Positions 10,501 to 21,675 of a stretch of DNA of 64,000 nucleotides are shown one piece after another. A program made the position numbers and the translations under genes. Each line of letters begins with the position of its first letter. Position 1 is the first letter of the stretch. Location of the stretch: NCBI GenBank assembly GCA_021234155.1, contig JAJEKV010000084.1, positions 1,942,545-2,006,544 of the forward strand, written 5' to 3'. Below the pieces are notes generated by a model. The model had not been told where the DNA came from and ran no database searches. It was given only the letters and a program-made list of their open reading frames with translations. Source of the stretch: Isoetes taiwanensis. Its lineage: Eukaryota > Streptophyta > Lycopodiopsida > Isoetales > Isoetaceae.

Positions 10501-10876
10501 TTTCAACCCAGATCAGCAAATAGGACACCAGATGTATCGGGATAACATACTGGGAAAAACCAGAAGAGACATTCTGGCTAGATTCAGGATGGGAAGTCAT
10601 GATCTAAGAATCGAAAAAGACAGGTGGAGAGGAATAGACAAGGAGGACAGAATATGCAGAATCTGTGACGATGGAAGAGTAGAGGATGAGAATCACATGA
10701 TTAACGATTGCCCGATTTACGGAGACATCAGAGACAGATACAGAAGTATAAGATGGGGGGAACCGGTCTACATTCTGATGACAATAACAGAATCGCTTCG
10801 AGATTTGGCAGACGCGATCCAGAGAATGATGACTAGACATAAAAAAGTACACAGTGAAAGAGGGTTCGTAATATGA
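7028..10876 (+). CDS. LINE ORF2: AP-endonuclease and reverse transcriptase
   Basis: Uninterrupted over 1282 codons if counted from 7028. The recognisable protein starts near 7590 (about residue 188), after a basic overlap region. The endonuclease (about 190-430) shows WNYTGYP, ICLAETW, ITYYPPN, VGDLNAR and IVDYVIL. The usual closing SDH is ESH here, so the expected catalytic Asp appears replaced by Ser. The RT (about 590-960) shows AGFRPEHSTTDHL, VDFRKAFDTVPR, GVKQGCPLSPTLF and the catalytic YADD (near 9700). A C-terminal Cys/His knuckle (CRICDDGRVEDENHMINDC, about 1208-1226) follows. ORF2 is in the -1 frame relative to ORF1. The start mechanism (frameshift, reinitiation or the Met at 7028) cannot be decided from sequence. 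Confidence 0.9.
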   Translation: MEGEIEAYKPDIEGLGNQRKNLADGIQIEEWNQSTGVFNGNAATGATQRVSQSQGAEPSRDTSGGQEWQSLPSQEGKRTNDPTARTDSGGAGNSKINGSRKGKHTPPEGNTTGAGEQIAGGSTEGDHVRRESEQRSRKKRKRGKRRPNNTSRVRGANPDNEDQRKTKKNRQWYRRHGNPEGATSREKTLTIWYWNYTGYPWDDGERLEGAHGCDIICLAETWEHNVKRLPEEEGYQLFTCWKDKDFKIGRGSAGLACYVKNSIANSACMLHLDINKRYMVLNVQLKNKQDIFLIITYYPPNSDKLELLDLGENMMKWKEQRPIILVGDLNARTRQEQAQSTNTDEKDGQITYTARTQEWQRDTENKAEVNARGELLLEVCTTTGMIIANGVKKWRGSGVFTSQNAHGKSIVDYVILNDQAVGRIEGLMLQEWPTGKRESHRPIKLTLRMDGTPQINNTGRKEDKKARVRIQFQEKYTDTFIQTVREKMGKWEWGKHNANDNGNTLNDIMVRVATEVFGKRNRTRKNRAFRASVWYDDECREQKRKTKEHRGKETYQKEKAAYIRLLKKKRYNNLLQHQWYMGKLLKKQPRRFWRGLKQKGGDNNMKTRNEQDGIGTAGWENYLEKLYKTGAPPVPIPMLQDSDKPCFNMLEVMIALNRMANHKAPDLYGLTVELLKCAEAEIGRQVTDIFNGIIHTGLPDRWTYNRVIPLHKAGSRQDPGNYRTIMVSSIFAKWFGKVLDNKLKKWAEGGNMRAQGQAGFRPEHSTTDHLVTLRILIEQNKAQGRKIICCFVDFRKAFDTVPREKLLQRLMDMQAPINMVGSIARLYHEVYAKIEQEGQPIICDTGVKQGCPLSPTLFGIYIDALQGYIAEQQGDKYAPMLGDTKVPIMLYADDLSMMATKNKGMHRLLKILEQFCEETGLTVNLAKTKIVIFGHKNRHRPFRYKEKEIEEATEYRYLGYDAHGTGKWAKGAEARFQSAIGSYFNMKNFCNRSRIIDWDIKCYLFSAVVATTQLYGAEAWGPGLTDRKWEKQEGILRQWHRQEFKVRTNTPLTIMILETGQKPMEVRAWERTIRYLIRDNAGDIQGKLSSIAITESAKSHILIGSGWFKDVANWTREMGLNLSDLIKEGQWNEEWADIATRAWLQKHTGPKTAWLMQVFNPDQQIGHQMYRDNILGKTRRDILARFRMGSHDLRIEKDRWRGIDKEDRICRICDDGRVEDENHMINDCPIYGDIRDRYRSIRWGEPVYILMTITESLRDLADAIQRMMTRHKKVHSERGFVI

Positions 10877-11133
10877 TCCGTACAAAAGCGGGTCATAAAA
10901 CCCCATACAAATTGCTCAGTTAAAAGCTGATTGATAACGACGCATCACTGCACGGCCACGAAGCCGAGGTAAAGCGGGATGCTGGTAATAAAAGAAAAAA
11001 GTCAGCCTTCAGAAAAGGCTACATCATAACAGCGTGATGTGCTAGTAGCGCCCTTTTAGGGAGCTCGCCCATGCTACACAAGTCCAGGGGCCTCGCGGCA
11101 CAAGGGACATTAATGTATATTCTATTCTATTCT
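10877..11133 (+). other. LINE 3' UTR and pentanucleotide tail
   Basis: GC-mixed 3' UTR with short inverted repeats (for example CATCATAACAGCGTGATG near 11022-11039) and a CGCCC...GGGAGCTCGCCC stretch. It ends in TATTCTATTCTATTCT (11118-11133) and not in poly(A). The same pentamer ends a second LINE fragment at 47401-47424. Confidence 0.7.
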
Positions 11134-11244
11134 AATTTGGAATGGGGCAAATGGCATTTTTTGTGTCATCATATGATTCTGAAACCATTGCACCAAATCA
11201 ATGTGCAGGTCAATTCATGTAGCCTCTTCTCCAAACAGAGGAAT

Positions 11245-12098
11245 CACATTTATTTTTTTGTCGATCCTTTCTACCAATAGGTGGTTAGCTACTAAAACCA
11301 TTCAGTTAAATTACATCTTAACCTGGATCTGTTGTACTGCCTTGGCTATTCCTAAGCCAATAGCATGAAGACAATAAGATGCTCCATATTGTGACTTCTC
11401 TGACATTAAGCAAGGTAGCATTGTTATTGTAGAGAATTTTGAATGTACATCTCCTTATTTATCCATGATGATATTCAGTAGTCAGCATAACATACCACTG
11501 AACGTCTTCTAAACTTAGAACCTGAGAACACTGCCCTAAAAAGGAACATTATAAATGAGGCATCAACGTAAGTAGATGTGAAGCAGACTATAAAATATTC
11601 TAGATCCTTATTCAAATGTCTAAATATTCCCTTTCTTGCACAGAAGATCATGTATAAATTTCTAGATATGCATACTCTGTATGATAAGTACCTCAGATGA
11701 TCACACTTCTCATTATTATACCGATGATTTCACTTACAACTTCTTACTAGACACTACTACTTATATTTGCCATAATAGGCTACTCTCTTGAATCAAAATG
11801 ACTTGTCCTATATCAGGCTTGGGCTTATATGGAGGCTGGAAGAAGCACTGTAGATACTGCCAGATAACTATTCCACGTTTCATTTAAAGCCACTCTTTTT
11901 CCACATTTATTTTTTTGTAGATTCCCTGTACCAATAGGTGGTTAGCTAGTATAACCATGTCAGTTAAATTAATCTTAACCTAAATCTGTTGTACTACTTT
12001 GGTTATTCCTACTTCGATAGCACAGAGACAATAAGATGCTCCATATTTTGACTTCGATGACATTCAACAAGGTAGCTATTGCTATTATGGAGTGTTTT
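11245..12098 (-). repeat. Two direct copies of a ~195-bp segment, possible hAT transposase relic
   Basis: The segment at 11245-11437 recurs with about 80-85 percent identity by eye at 11902-12098 (shared landmarks: CACATTTATTTTTTTGT, CCAATAGGTGGTTAGCTA, GACAATAAGATGCTCCATATT). On the minus strand both read like 'YGASYCLHAIGLGI.KAVQQIQ', which resembles the Cys-Ala-x-His region of hAT/DUF659-type transposases. The reading is short and broken, so the family call is weak; the repetition itself is clear. Confidence 0.4.
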
Positions 12099-12099
12099 G

Positions 12100-13429
12100 G
12101 AGACAAGAGAAGGAAATTAGGGTGTTGTAAGAACTTTATTCAAATGTGCCTTGAATCTAGATTCCCAAAATGTTCCATCATAGATGCCATGGGGTGAAGA
12201 AAGAGGCAATGCCATTCGAACCAAGGAGCTTCAATGACAATGTCTGCAGCAGGTAAGAATTTAATAGTCCCAAAATGAGAAGAGTTTCTACAATTTTATA
12301 TTCTTAATCTTTGTGAGCAGAAGTGGTGGATGATGCGTTGTGGCATGCTAACTTAATGGAAATTATCCTGCCTACTTCAAGTAGTATAAGGAGTTTCCTA
12401 AGCTTGGATCGAGGATTCTCTTGGTCCAAATCTATGGAAGAAATAGTGTCCAACAAAGTTCTTGAAGAAGAAAATGATGAAATTAATGCTTCAAAAATGA
12501 CGAAGAGGACTAGGTCCAGTGCATGCCATTATGGCATTTCTTCTTTGCTCAAAGGCGCAAAACACCAGATTTAAAGAATAAGATGTCTATGACATCTTAT
12601 TACATATTCACATGGCAAATGTATAACCTTTGCATCTATAACATAATTTGCTTATACTTTGTGAAGCTTTTTTATGGGGGTCTACTTCTTTCATGCAATA
12701 AGTGATCCAGATTGAGGTGTCATATGACATTCTTCTATATCACATGAGAAAGAAATACATTTATGTCAATTTTTTGTCATGGCTTCCATAATCTACAAAC
12801 AACATTCCAATTCAAAAGATTCTAGACTAGAGAAGTAGTTTTGGGGATAACCTTACATATAAACAACATCTTAGAGAAGCGGTGCCTGAAATAAAAATCT
12901 GTTGAACCTTGACTTAGACCCTTGGACATCTCAAAACGTTAATATCTATTCCCACAATTCAAAATGTCATTATCCATCTTGGTCATTTAATAGGGGAAAG
13001 ACCTATTTTAGGTGCTCTTTTGATTGGTCCTCTTCCACTTTTGATCTTTGTGCCCTAGTATTATATATGTAGAAGCATCCAACATTGGTGCGATATCTCA
13101 TTGCATCATTACTTGACCCAAATTTTGTCTTGCAATCAATGTCGCATTAGGTTACACAAATTGTTTCAAAAACCATTCAAGAATCTGAAGCAAATCCAAA
13201 ACAGTCGGCTGATAACATTCCATGCTTTAAAAGTAGTTCAAGAATCCTGTCTCATTTTTTGTTACACTTCAACAACATGGAAGTGGTCAACGTATGTTGA
13301 AAGCGTCTTCAAATTCACCATACCCTCTATAAACACTAAGCAAAGATGACATCTTTGCTTTTGATAATGTGCTTGACATCGATTGAAACAAGTTCTCGTG
13401 GTGCTTATATTCATGTCCTTATGCACCTG
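12100..13429. other. No recognisable gene
   Basis: AT-rich sequence. An ORF of 83 codons (12323-12574, plus) has a Lys/Glu-rich middle and no recognisable motif. The minus strand around 13100-13350 reads as broken Cys/His- and aromatic-rich peptides that could belong to the same transposase relic. Nothing here is firm. Confidence 0.35.
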
Positions 13430-13475
13430 TTAATCTAGAATTCCTGCTGTAGTTAATCTAGAATTCCTGCTGTAG
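13430..13475. repeat. Perfect 23-bp tandem duplication
   Basis: The unit beginning TTAATCTAGAATTCCTGC occurs twice head to tail, 13430-13452 and 13453-13475, without mismatch. It is a recent local duplication. Confidence 0.9.
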
Positions 13476-16400
13476 TTGCACCAATTGACTCCAATGAAAA
13501 CAACAACAATCAAAATGCTTTATAATATACATATGCACTTATAATTTTCCTTTTATATGTTCTTCAACGTGTAATTTTTTATACATTTCGCTCATTTATC
13601 TGTCGCAAATCGATTCATAATTCTTCTCTACCCCACCCATCGTGTAATAGCACTTTATTTATTTCAGTGCATGAATTCAAATGGTAGAAGCTCTAGAAAT
13701 CTACTAATTTTAGGTTTCAATGATAATTTACTATGGTGAACTTGAGCTTCTGGATTATATCTAATAGATATGGCAAATAAGACGTTTCTTTTAAATACAT
13801 CAGTAAAGGTTGCACATGCCAGACAATGAGCACCTTATTAATAAATATATATATATTGATTGAAAATATGAATTTAAATGCAGTCATTAAGGTTCAGATC
13901 ATAATCATTAGCTACCACAACTCCATGGAAGACGTCTCATGCAAGAAGAGTTACTTTTAGTGTCTTTACCTTCAATGCCTGGCAAATTGTATTATTTGTT
14001 GAAAATGGAAAGGGAAAATGAAAATGAAAATTATTTTTCAACAAGTGAAAGGAAACATTAAAAGGAAATAGAGTTCCTATAATTTTATAATTTTCACAAT
14101 AGCCACTACTTGTCTATTTCTTTGTATAGGCCATCTGGTCTCCATAGACGATAAGGTTTAATTCAATTCAATTCAATTATATTCTAGTCGTTTCTATTCC
14201 ATTTTCGATGCTAAAGAGAGTTATGAACCCATGTTGCAGAAAACTCCATGACTAATACCTCATGCCTAAGGTTGTATGCAAAGTAATCAAAAGTGCTTTG
14301 GGCTAGTTGAAGGTTGAATATGGGGTTAAGTGGAAAATATGGGAAGCTAAGGAAAGTATAGTTATTTATTTTAAGGGTGGAGGTTGAAAGAGAATAGATC
14401 TAAGGGCTAGGAGCAAAAGCCCTCCTTTGAATGGTTTGGAAGAGACGGGTTAGTGCAGTGGACCAACAATGGGATCATTCCGAGCAGGACAACAACGGAG
14501 CCAGCATCGGATCGGGGCATCCCATTCAGAGCATTCCGGAGCAGCAGGTCCTTGGGTCATCTGGAGCAGAGTAGACAGGGTTTGTCAGTAAATCCGAATA
14601 GAGCAGAGCAGCGGAGGAAGCAGATTCGACCAGGTTTTTAAGCAGATTTAGCAAGTTCGACCAGCATTCCAGAAGATCTCCTGATACATTTTGTTCAGAG
14701 ATAAGTTGATCAAATATTCTATTATACAAATCTGAAAACTGTGATCATAGCTTATTTATGAGATAACTATGGATATTCTGAATAATCGAAATCCAAAAGG
14801 AGGATTGTAACTTTGTTTCATCCTCATATTTGTTATGTATTATGTTCTGTGAATCTTTAAACCTTTAGTGCTGTATACTTAGACACTAGGGTTCCACTCC
14901 TATTAAGTCATTCTTGGCTATATTGTGCTTGCACGCACAAAAACCTTCTACATGTTGCTTAAGACATGCTTAGCAACTGTCACCCTTCCAAGCATAGAAA
15001 GTTTAGCAGTATCCCACAAAAAAATGCCTTCATCGCCCTTCTATTATGACAGACTTTATATCTAAAGATCTAAAGTGCATTCTATTATTTCAACAGAGCA
15101 GCATGCACCTTTGAGGATAAATATCACTAGGGATTATCTGGGTTATTCGGCTCATCTTTTGGGGATTGGAGCCACATGTGCTTGAGGATTATTTTTTATC
15201 CTTTCACTCAAGTTTCTTAGATGATAAGAATATATCCTCCTCAGCTATAGCGGTATCTCTCCAATTTCATTTTTTGGCAACAGCTTCATATACATAACAA
15301 GCGAATAAATGACTTCAAGAACTAGTTTGTTGCCATTAATGACAATGAATTTTTCATTTATATTGTCCAACTTCTTTTCTTTTATTGCAACTAACTTCTT
15401 TTCATTTATTGCAACACCTGGTGCCTTCCCCTGCGTTCCCTTCCCCCCAATACTTTGGCTCAGGTGCATTCGTGAATAGCTAGTTGGACTGTTTTTCTTT
15501 TAATAGGTTGCTTCTTTGGTCCTTGGCAGCAAACGATTAATTTTTAGTTTGCATTTTCTTAGGAGGTTCTTCTTGGAACTCCTCTTAAGCAATGCTAGAA
15601 GGTTCAGACTTCACAACCAACAACTCCTCCGTATCTTTATCACTAATACAGAATCGTTCATTTCTTCCTCGCTGCACTTTATCATTGAACACTGGCCAAC
15701 AGATTTTGAAACCAAGACCTATATTAACTGTAGCAATTGTGTCCATCTCTCAATAGGCACAGTCATAAATGTGGCCATCATCCCTCAGAATGATAGCCCA
15801 CATTTGGTCATGGGGTTGAGGCGAGAAACATTAGACTTGTAGATCTAGAGTACTTTGGACGCCGATATCAAGAGGTCGCTGCGGACTAAAAAGAGAAGAT
15901 GATAAATCTATCAGAACACCAGAACTAACTTGCACCTGGCCATGAAGCTGTACGCTAGACCGAGCACTTGTAGGACGGGGGGATTTTCACTACGAGCAAT
16001 GATTCCTTGGGAGGAAGTTTTTCCCTGGGCATCCGTACAACAAATCTCACCTTATTAGAGGCTCTTTTCTTCAGGGTGAATCTTATCTGGGCCATGGACT
16101 CTCTCCTTCGCGCAATTCTTGGCAGCAAAAATTAAGGCAGTGTAGAAAAGTTACGCAGTATTTCTTTAGGGCATCTGGATTAAAAAATGGAGAGTTTAAA
16201 ATGTATGTCCTTCGTGCAACTAGTGGGCTTCTTCCTGATTCTATCTCGTATAGCACCTATACTTGACGAGTCTAGGCACTAAGTACTTAGGATGGTGGCA
16301 TTAAATGGACCGCTCGGGTAAGGATTACAACTTATTAATATCTCCTTCTCCTTGCTCTCATGTGTGTCCCTTTACAGTCTTGTTGGCTCTATTTGACTAT

Positions 16401-16484
16401 GGCATTTAAGTCTGCAAAGTCTTTGAGCTTCCTTGTTCTCCATCTCAAATTTCTTAAGCTTCTTTGTTCTCCATCCCTTCTTCA
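13476..16484. other. No recognisable gene
   Basis: Three kilobases of AT-rich DNA with a TATATATA run near 13845, AATTC repeats near 14160-14180 and an AGCAG-rich stretch (14490-14640). The longest ORF (15516-15842) shows no motif I know. The minus ORF at 15245-15469 is built of a short repeat (EKKLVAIKEKKLDNINEKF) and looks like low-complexity coding by chance. Confidence 0.4.
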
Positions 16485-16575
16485 AAAAAATCACACGGTA
16501 GTGAGAATTGAACCTCCCACCCACAAGGTTGAAACCCCTTCCCCCCTTCCCGACCAACCACTGGAGACGGGCATC
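16485..16575 (-). repeat. Candidate tRNA-derived SINE
   Basis: On the minus strand, a box A-like CAGTGGTTGGTCGGG (from about 16563) is followed about 34 nt later by a box B-like GGTTCAATTCTC (16514 to 16503), and then a T/A-rich end. The order and spacing fit an RNA polymerase III promoter of a tRNA-derived SINE. The body is very short and the 3' end is unclear. Confidence 0.35.
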
Positions 16576-16859
16576 ATATATACTTTGTTTTCTCTAACTC
16601 ATTGATAAATCCCCAAACGGTCATGGAAACCCTTGTGGATCCCTCCCCAAATCCTGGGAACCTTGATAGGAACACCCATCAAACTCCAGCCCAATCCCAG
16701 ACCCAACCATATGCCCAGTCACACCCGCAACCTGACAACCCCCTTACATGATGAGCTCTTTTGGGAGGAATAGGCGGATGACCCATCATGAAAACGGCCT
16801 AGGCCAAACAACAAATGCAAAGGAAAAGTCCCTCCCATGAGAGAGACATGAACAAATGC

Positions 16860-18400
16860 TAAATCAGCAAAATCGGCTCGGCAGACTGTTGGTTGCTACT
16901 CAGATCCGGTCGCATACCAGGCATTCATGGAGAACTGGAGGCAAATCCAAGTGAGAGCTGAGAGTAACACTATCCAGATTGCAGGTATAGTCCTCAATAC
17001 CCCAAAGTGCTGAAAAGGCAACTGGCTATGGAGAAGCAGCATGTTGCAGGGATGGAGGTCTGCATACACAGCTTGAGGATAACATTCACTTGGTGCAGAC
17101 GCAGCAGGATAAGCTAGATCCTGCTGACCTACAGGTCCGCCTGGACCTCCTGTCCACCAGCAAGTCATGACACAAGAGTAGAAACGTTTTAAATAGGAGA
17201 TGACTGCAGCTATCTCCTGCCTTCGATCAGAGGCTGCGGAGTCGTCACCATATTGCAAAGGATTCAAGTCGCCATTGAAGAGAGCCAGTCACAGCTCCAA
17301 GCCCTTCAGAGCAGGGTCTGTACACTGGAAATAACTTCATAAGTAGTGGATCGCACAGTTGCCTCCTGCCTGCACAAATTGGAGCATAGCTATACTACAT
17401 TGATCCAAGGATCAGAGAGCTCCAAGAGCTAAGACACAAAAGCCAAAATGTGGTGGCTCGTGGCCTACTGGAGGAAGCAGGGAAAAACCTCATTAAACAT
17501 CTTCGGACGTTGGTCCTCGTCGATATGACATTCCATACATCCGTGCAAAATATTAGGGCAAGCCGTCATGGCGCTCAGTGCCTTGATTGCCATTGTATTA
17601 TCATATTCACAGTCGCGGATGCGCAAATACGAAGAGCTATATTATGCCAGGGCAAGCAGTTGAAGGAGATATCCCTGTATATCGACCGAGATCTTACTCC
17701 AGCACAACAGGAGTCCTTTATGCACGAGTTGATCCCAAAGCATCCTTTGCATAGCCACAGAACTGATTAAAGGGAAGATTTAGATCTTCTGACTGCCAAA
17801 TGCTATTGCGAACTCTCGGGGCCCTTCTGCCGAAGCCCATGCCGTTTTTTATCATGCTCCTACTCTGCCCATTCCAGCTGCAGCCTTGCTCTAGCTACCC
17901 CACATGTCTTTGCCCATATGCTGCTCCCACTCCTGCTATAACTAAATCTGCATCTGCTGCCAGCAAATAGGAATTGTACCTCCTTGTGGTCTCCTAGAAT
18001 TGTTGAGGCTTTCCATGGCAGAAGGAAGATAGTCTCAACATCGTTGCTGCAAACATAGATCTCATCTTCCTTATGAAAACATGGGAACATACAAGGTACA
18101 AGCTACACGACTTGCCAGGCTACCAACACTACTCAGTCTTCAATTATACAGAAAAGCGTAGACATGAGTAGGGTTGCCTGTTACTACCTGATAGATTTGG
18201 CAAAGTCAATCTCCCTATGCAAGACAGATAGGCACAATTGATACCTGTGGGTACGAGCAGCTGGAACCTTACATCGATCTATATGATGATATACAACAGC
18301 GCACTCCTTGGAGAATTTAATGCACACAGCAGGGTGGAACATGCCATGAAATTTGACCCGTTGGCTGATGATGCGTTACAGCTGCATCTAGCAGAAGTGT
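16860..18400 (+). pseudogene. LINE relic: end of ORF1 and start of ORF2 endonuclease
   Basis: The best-preserved piece is the ORF at 17450-17770. It ends with 'QLKEISLYIDRDLTPAQQESF', which is the typical closing motif of one class of LINE ORF1 RNA-binding domains (a 'vyidrDLT' motif). Upstream (17260-17440) are broken Gln/Leu-rich coiled-coil-like readings. Downstream (17950-18390) the plus strand in shifted frames gives an AP-endonuclease beginning and then 'GEFNAHSR', the counterpart of GDFNAR. Stops are frequent. It is a different, much older LINE than the one at 5.6-11.1 kb. Confidence 0.6.
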
Positions 18401-19224
18401 GTTGACTGGATTTTTGGCAAATTCCAGTTTTTGGGTTGCCCCTAAGGGGGCAAACCCTTGTTTATATGGGTTTATGGCATATTCTAAGTATATATCAGTA
18501 TATACCCGGAATATGCCACTGACTGCTAAAAACCCATTGCTGGGGGTAAATTGGCGGTCAACTATGTTCTGGTTAGCCAATGTGGAAACCTGCTAACCGG
18601 TGCGGGCAGAAATTCTCTCGCCCAATTTCTGGACCTGGATGCAGCTTTCTCCTTTCCCACCTCAAAAATCCGACAAACGATGTTAGAATCCCGGTGTTGT
18701 ATCAGACATAAATTCTGTTCAGACATAAGCTTGTTTGAGTGAACTAAAATAATCTGAGAATCCCGCCAAGCTTTTTCGGGAGCTTCTCAATGGAAAACCA
18801 ATTTGAAACACTTCCGGGGACGGGCCTTACGGAGTAGTTTGGTTGGACATCATGCGAGCCAAACCCTCTAGGTGCATTTATTAATGACATATTCAAGCTC
18901 GTTTCCTTGTTGAAGCGAAGCTTCTCGAAACCCCAATCTCTAAACACCATGTTTTTCTCCCCGCCGAGGAATGCCGAGAATTTCAAGACCTAGAATTTGG
19001 TAGAAATGTGGGTCCCTCATGATCCACAGCCGGATTGGAATTGGTCGCCTGTTGGCCAACCATCTCATACCGCTTTGTTTGGTATGTCGTGGCGTTTGTT
19101 TGAAGCTAATCGGGCATTTAACGAGTCTCCATGCCGGACCGGTATACACGGAATGCAATCATTGACGCCCATTCAAGCTTCATCAAGAAGAGGTAGGTTT
19201 TCAATTGTGCTATGTTATGCGGCA
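18401..19224. other. No recognisable gene
   Basis: Junction DNA between the LINE relic and the PPR relic. It includes a short palindrome-rich part (18470-18530: TATATATCAGTATATACC). The ORFs on both strands mirror each other and carry no motif. Confidence 0.35.
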
Positions 19225-20420
19225 TGATGGAAAAATGGTTGATAAATTTACTTTTTGAGTACCTTGAAAGCTGTTGTGCTATAGGTTCCATACAATATGG
19301 CATGTTTATTCATGGATACATTCTTACAAAAGGACTCCATTCCGACCTTGTTGTGGCAAGTGCCCCCGCTTCATATGTATGGTAAATGCGAGCACTTATC
19401 AGAGGCATTTAAATTTTTCACAAATTGCAAAAGAAAGATGTGGTTTCTTTGAGGGTGCAATGGTGGCGACATATATGCATAACATGGCGAATGCTATTTT
19501 TCTTCTGATTGCTTCCAAGACATGCGTGGAGGCTGGAATAAAACCAGATAAGGTCATCTTTTGAGCATCTTAAAAGCTATATGAACCGTAGAATAGGTCA
19601 GGTGGATTCATGAGCAGATCTTTTGAAGTAGGTTTGAAGCCGACATTGTGGTAGGAAGCACCCTCATTGATACATACACCAAATGTGGAAGTTTAGATGA
19701 GGCATATGGAGTTTTTCAAAGATTGCGAGAATAGAGATAGGGTGTTATGGGGAGTGATGATTGCGGGATACATACACCATGGTGAATGCAACCTTGCTTT
19801 AGAATTTGTTTCGAGAATATGCAACAAGAAAATATAAAGCCGGATAAAGTCATATACTTGAGCATGTCAAAAGCATCTGGCCGTTGGGGCTATAATCCAG
19901 TCGACATATCATGAGCAGTTATTGTTGCGGGTCTTACATGCGACATTGTTGTCACAAATACGCTTGTTGATATGTATCTTAAGTGTGGCAACATAGAAGA
20001 GGCATGGCGGTCTTTAGCAGGTTGCAATCTCATGGTGCAGTGTCATGGAATGTGTTGATTACAGGTTATGCACAACTTGGTGAGGTTTGATTGGCTATGC
20101 GGTGTTTTGAAAGTATGCAACATCTTTGGCATGAAAGCGAGATGGTGTAGCATTCCTTGCAATCCTTGCTGTTCTTGCTTTCGTCTAGGTATGTTGGAAG
20201 AAGGGTTTTGGTATTTCCACAGTTATGCAAGAATTTTGTGGTATAACAACAAATGCATCACATATGGCTAGCATGGTGGATCTTTTTTGGCGTCACGGGA
20301 TGCACGAAAGAGGCAAACAACTTTTCTTCAAATGAATATGCAACTCAATACCTATTTGTGGTTAACTCTTCTTAATGCTTGCGAGAATGCATTGTAATAT
20401 GGAACTAGGGATTGGTGCTT
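19225..20420 (+). pseudogene. Pentatricopeptide repeat (PPR, PLS-type) pseudogene
   Basis: Successive 35-residue-like units can be read across frame changes: 'IVVGSTLIDTYTKCGSLDEAYGVF' (about 19640-19720), 'VLWGVMIAGYIHHGECNLALEF' (19740-19810), 'IKPDKVIYLS' (19840-19860), 'DIVVTNTLVDMYLKCGNIEEAW' (19940-20010), 'AVSWNVLITGYAQLGE' (20038-20083), and a weaker downstream part ending with 'ASMVDLFWRHG'. This is the repeat wording of plant organelle RNA-editing PPR proteins. Many stops and frameshifts (for example at 19562 and 19735) make it dead. Neither a start nor a C-terminal DYW domain is found. The wording 'KPDK...' is common in seed-free plants. Confidence 0.75.
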
Positions 20421-20770
20421 TGAAATAATCACTCATTCGGATCCTCTTTGTCTTTGCAACAGTATTCTCGATGTCATGCATTTATGCTACTTGATCCACA
20501 GTACATGAATTAAGTTCACAAGCATGACATGAGTTCAGAAGTGTGCTTTTCTTATTGCCTCTTTGGCATTGTTTATAATCTCATCATATAGGTAAAATGC
20601 ATGGTAGGGAAAATTATGTAGAATTGTTGACCTTTTTATGGAAAAGCTTTCCTAAACAATTTTTAGGGCATATAGCAGTGACATATGCACCTAGGCAGGT
20701 TACAAAGATAGATAGCAATCCTTCTTTTATTAGCTGCCAAATCACAAATATTCTTGTCAAAAACAAGGCG

Positions 20771-20950
20771 TAAGTGCAGTATGGGTTGCCCTTGGGCTGT
20801 TATTTGGTTGGGTTATTAAAAGAAGTATAAAGAAAAAGGAAATTGCAAGGTGCACTCAAGGTGTAAGTGCACTATGGGTTGCCCTTGGTTTGTTATTTGG
20901 TTGGGTTATTAAGAGAAGTATAAAGAAAAAGGAAATTGCAAGATGCTAGT
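20771..20950 (+). repeat. 93-bp tandem duplication encoding a repeated hydrophobic peptide
   Basis: Two copies with a 93-bp period (20771-20863 and 20864-about 20950) differ by a few bases. In one plus frame both read through as VSA(V/L)WVALGLLFGWVIKRSIKKKEIA, a membrane-segment-like stretch followed by basic residues. The reading frame continues for a while (DASAVFKEEVE, then a stop, then VEQQYGTRLLELTTSILKIAEPG). It could be a relic exon of a membrane protein; I do not recognise it. Confidence 0.5.
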
Positions 20951-21532
20951 GCAGTTTTTAAGGAAGAAGTTGAGTAAGTTGAGCAACAATACGGCACCAG
21001 ACTATTGGAACTAACCACCAGCATACTGAAGATTGCGGAACCTGGAATAAGCAATAGGGATCCTCGCAAGTTACGGTGTTTCATTATTAATGTCTATTTG
21101 TCCACCCAAATTAGCACTTTAGTATTATGGGAAGTGAAAATTTTAAAATTTGTGAGAATACCGTGGGGTGGTTGATTCCCCCTTTCTTGAGGGAGAGAGA
21201 GATCTCGTTTCTTTCTTTCTATCTATTTTTTGTTCAGGCTTCTTGTGACCCGATGACTAATGACGAAGACAGGAGCTGAAAATGACGTTTGCAGAAGCAA
21301 CGACAAAGAGCAAGCAAGATGAGGCAACAATTGGCAAATGGAAATTTAGATTGGAGTATCGAGCACTCGAAAAAACAATTGCAGTATACAGCCTCTATAA
21401 TCACAATTTTTTTTTGAATTATATTATTTTGAAGCAGCAATTTTGATTGATTGTGAGAACATGACTTTGAAGTATGATTTAAGCCACTTCACCCTCAGGT
21501 CACAGACGGCAACCCTCCGTGCGCAGCACCTT

Positions 21533-21675
21533 GTTTTTTTTTTTAATTTGTTTGAAGGCAAGGTTGGTGGAACTTGCGCCCACCCACGTCTCCCACCCGA
21601 TGGTAGCTAGTGGGTTTTGAACCCTGGTGGGGGTCACCCCAATCCAAGGTCTTACCACTAAACCACCACCGCGAT
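21533..21675 (-). repeat. tRNA-derived SINE
   Basis: On the minus strand the element starts near 21672 with GGTGGTTTAGTGGTAAGACC (box A), has GGGTTCAAAACCC (box B) at 21624-21612, a non-tRNA body of about 70 bp, and a terminal A-run (the T-run at 21533-21545 on the plus strand). The box spacing is right for an RNA polymerase III promoter. It cannot be a functional tRNA because no cloverleaf acceptor stem is formed beyond the boxes. Confidence 0.6.

Larger units (their letters stand above)
5634..11133 (+). mobile_element. Full-length LINE (L1-type) with repeated 5' leader and ATTCT tail
   Basis: A non-LTR retrotransposon that looks complete. Its order is a 5' leader with two and a half copies of a 187-bp unit (5634-about 6110), a further leader to 6551, ORF1 (6552-7595), ORF2 (open from 7028, ends 10876), a 3' UTR of about 240 bp, and a short TATTC/ATTCT repeat tail at 11118-11133. 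Neither ORF is interrupted, unlike every other retroelement in the window, so this is the youngest. The true 5' end may lie before 5634, because purine-rich sequence of the same kind begins near 5250. I did not find a target-site duplication. Confidence 0.85.

Noticed and set aside
21600-21672. Functional tRNA gene
   Set aside because: A and B boxes are present but no cloverleaf or acceptor stem closes; SINE is the better call.
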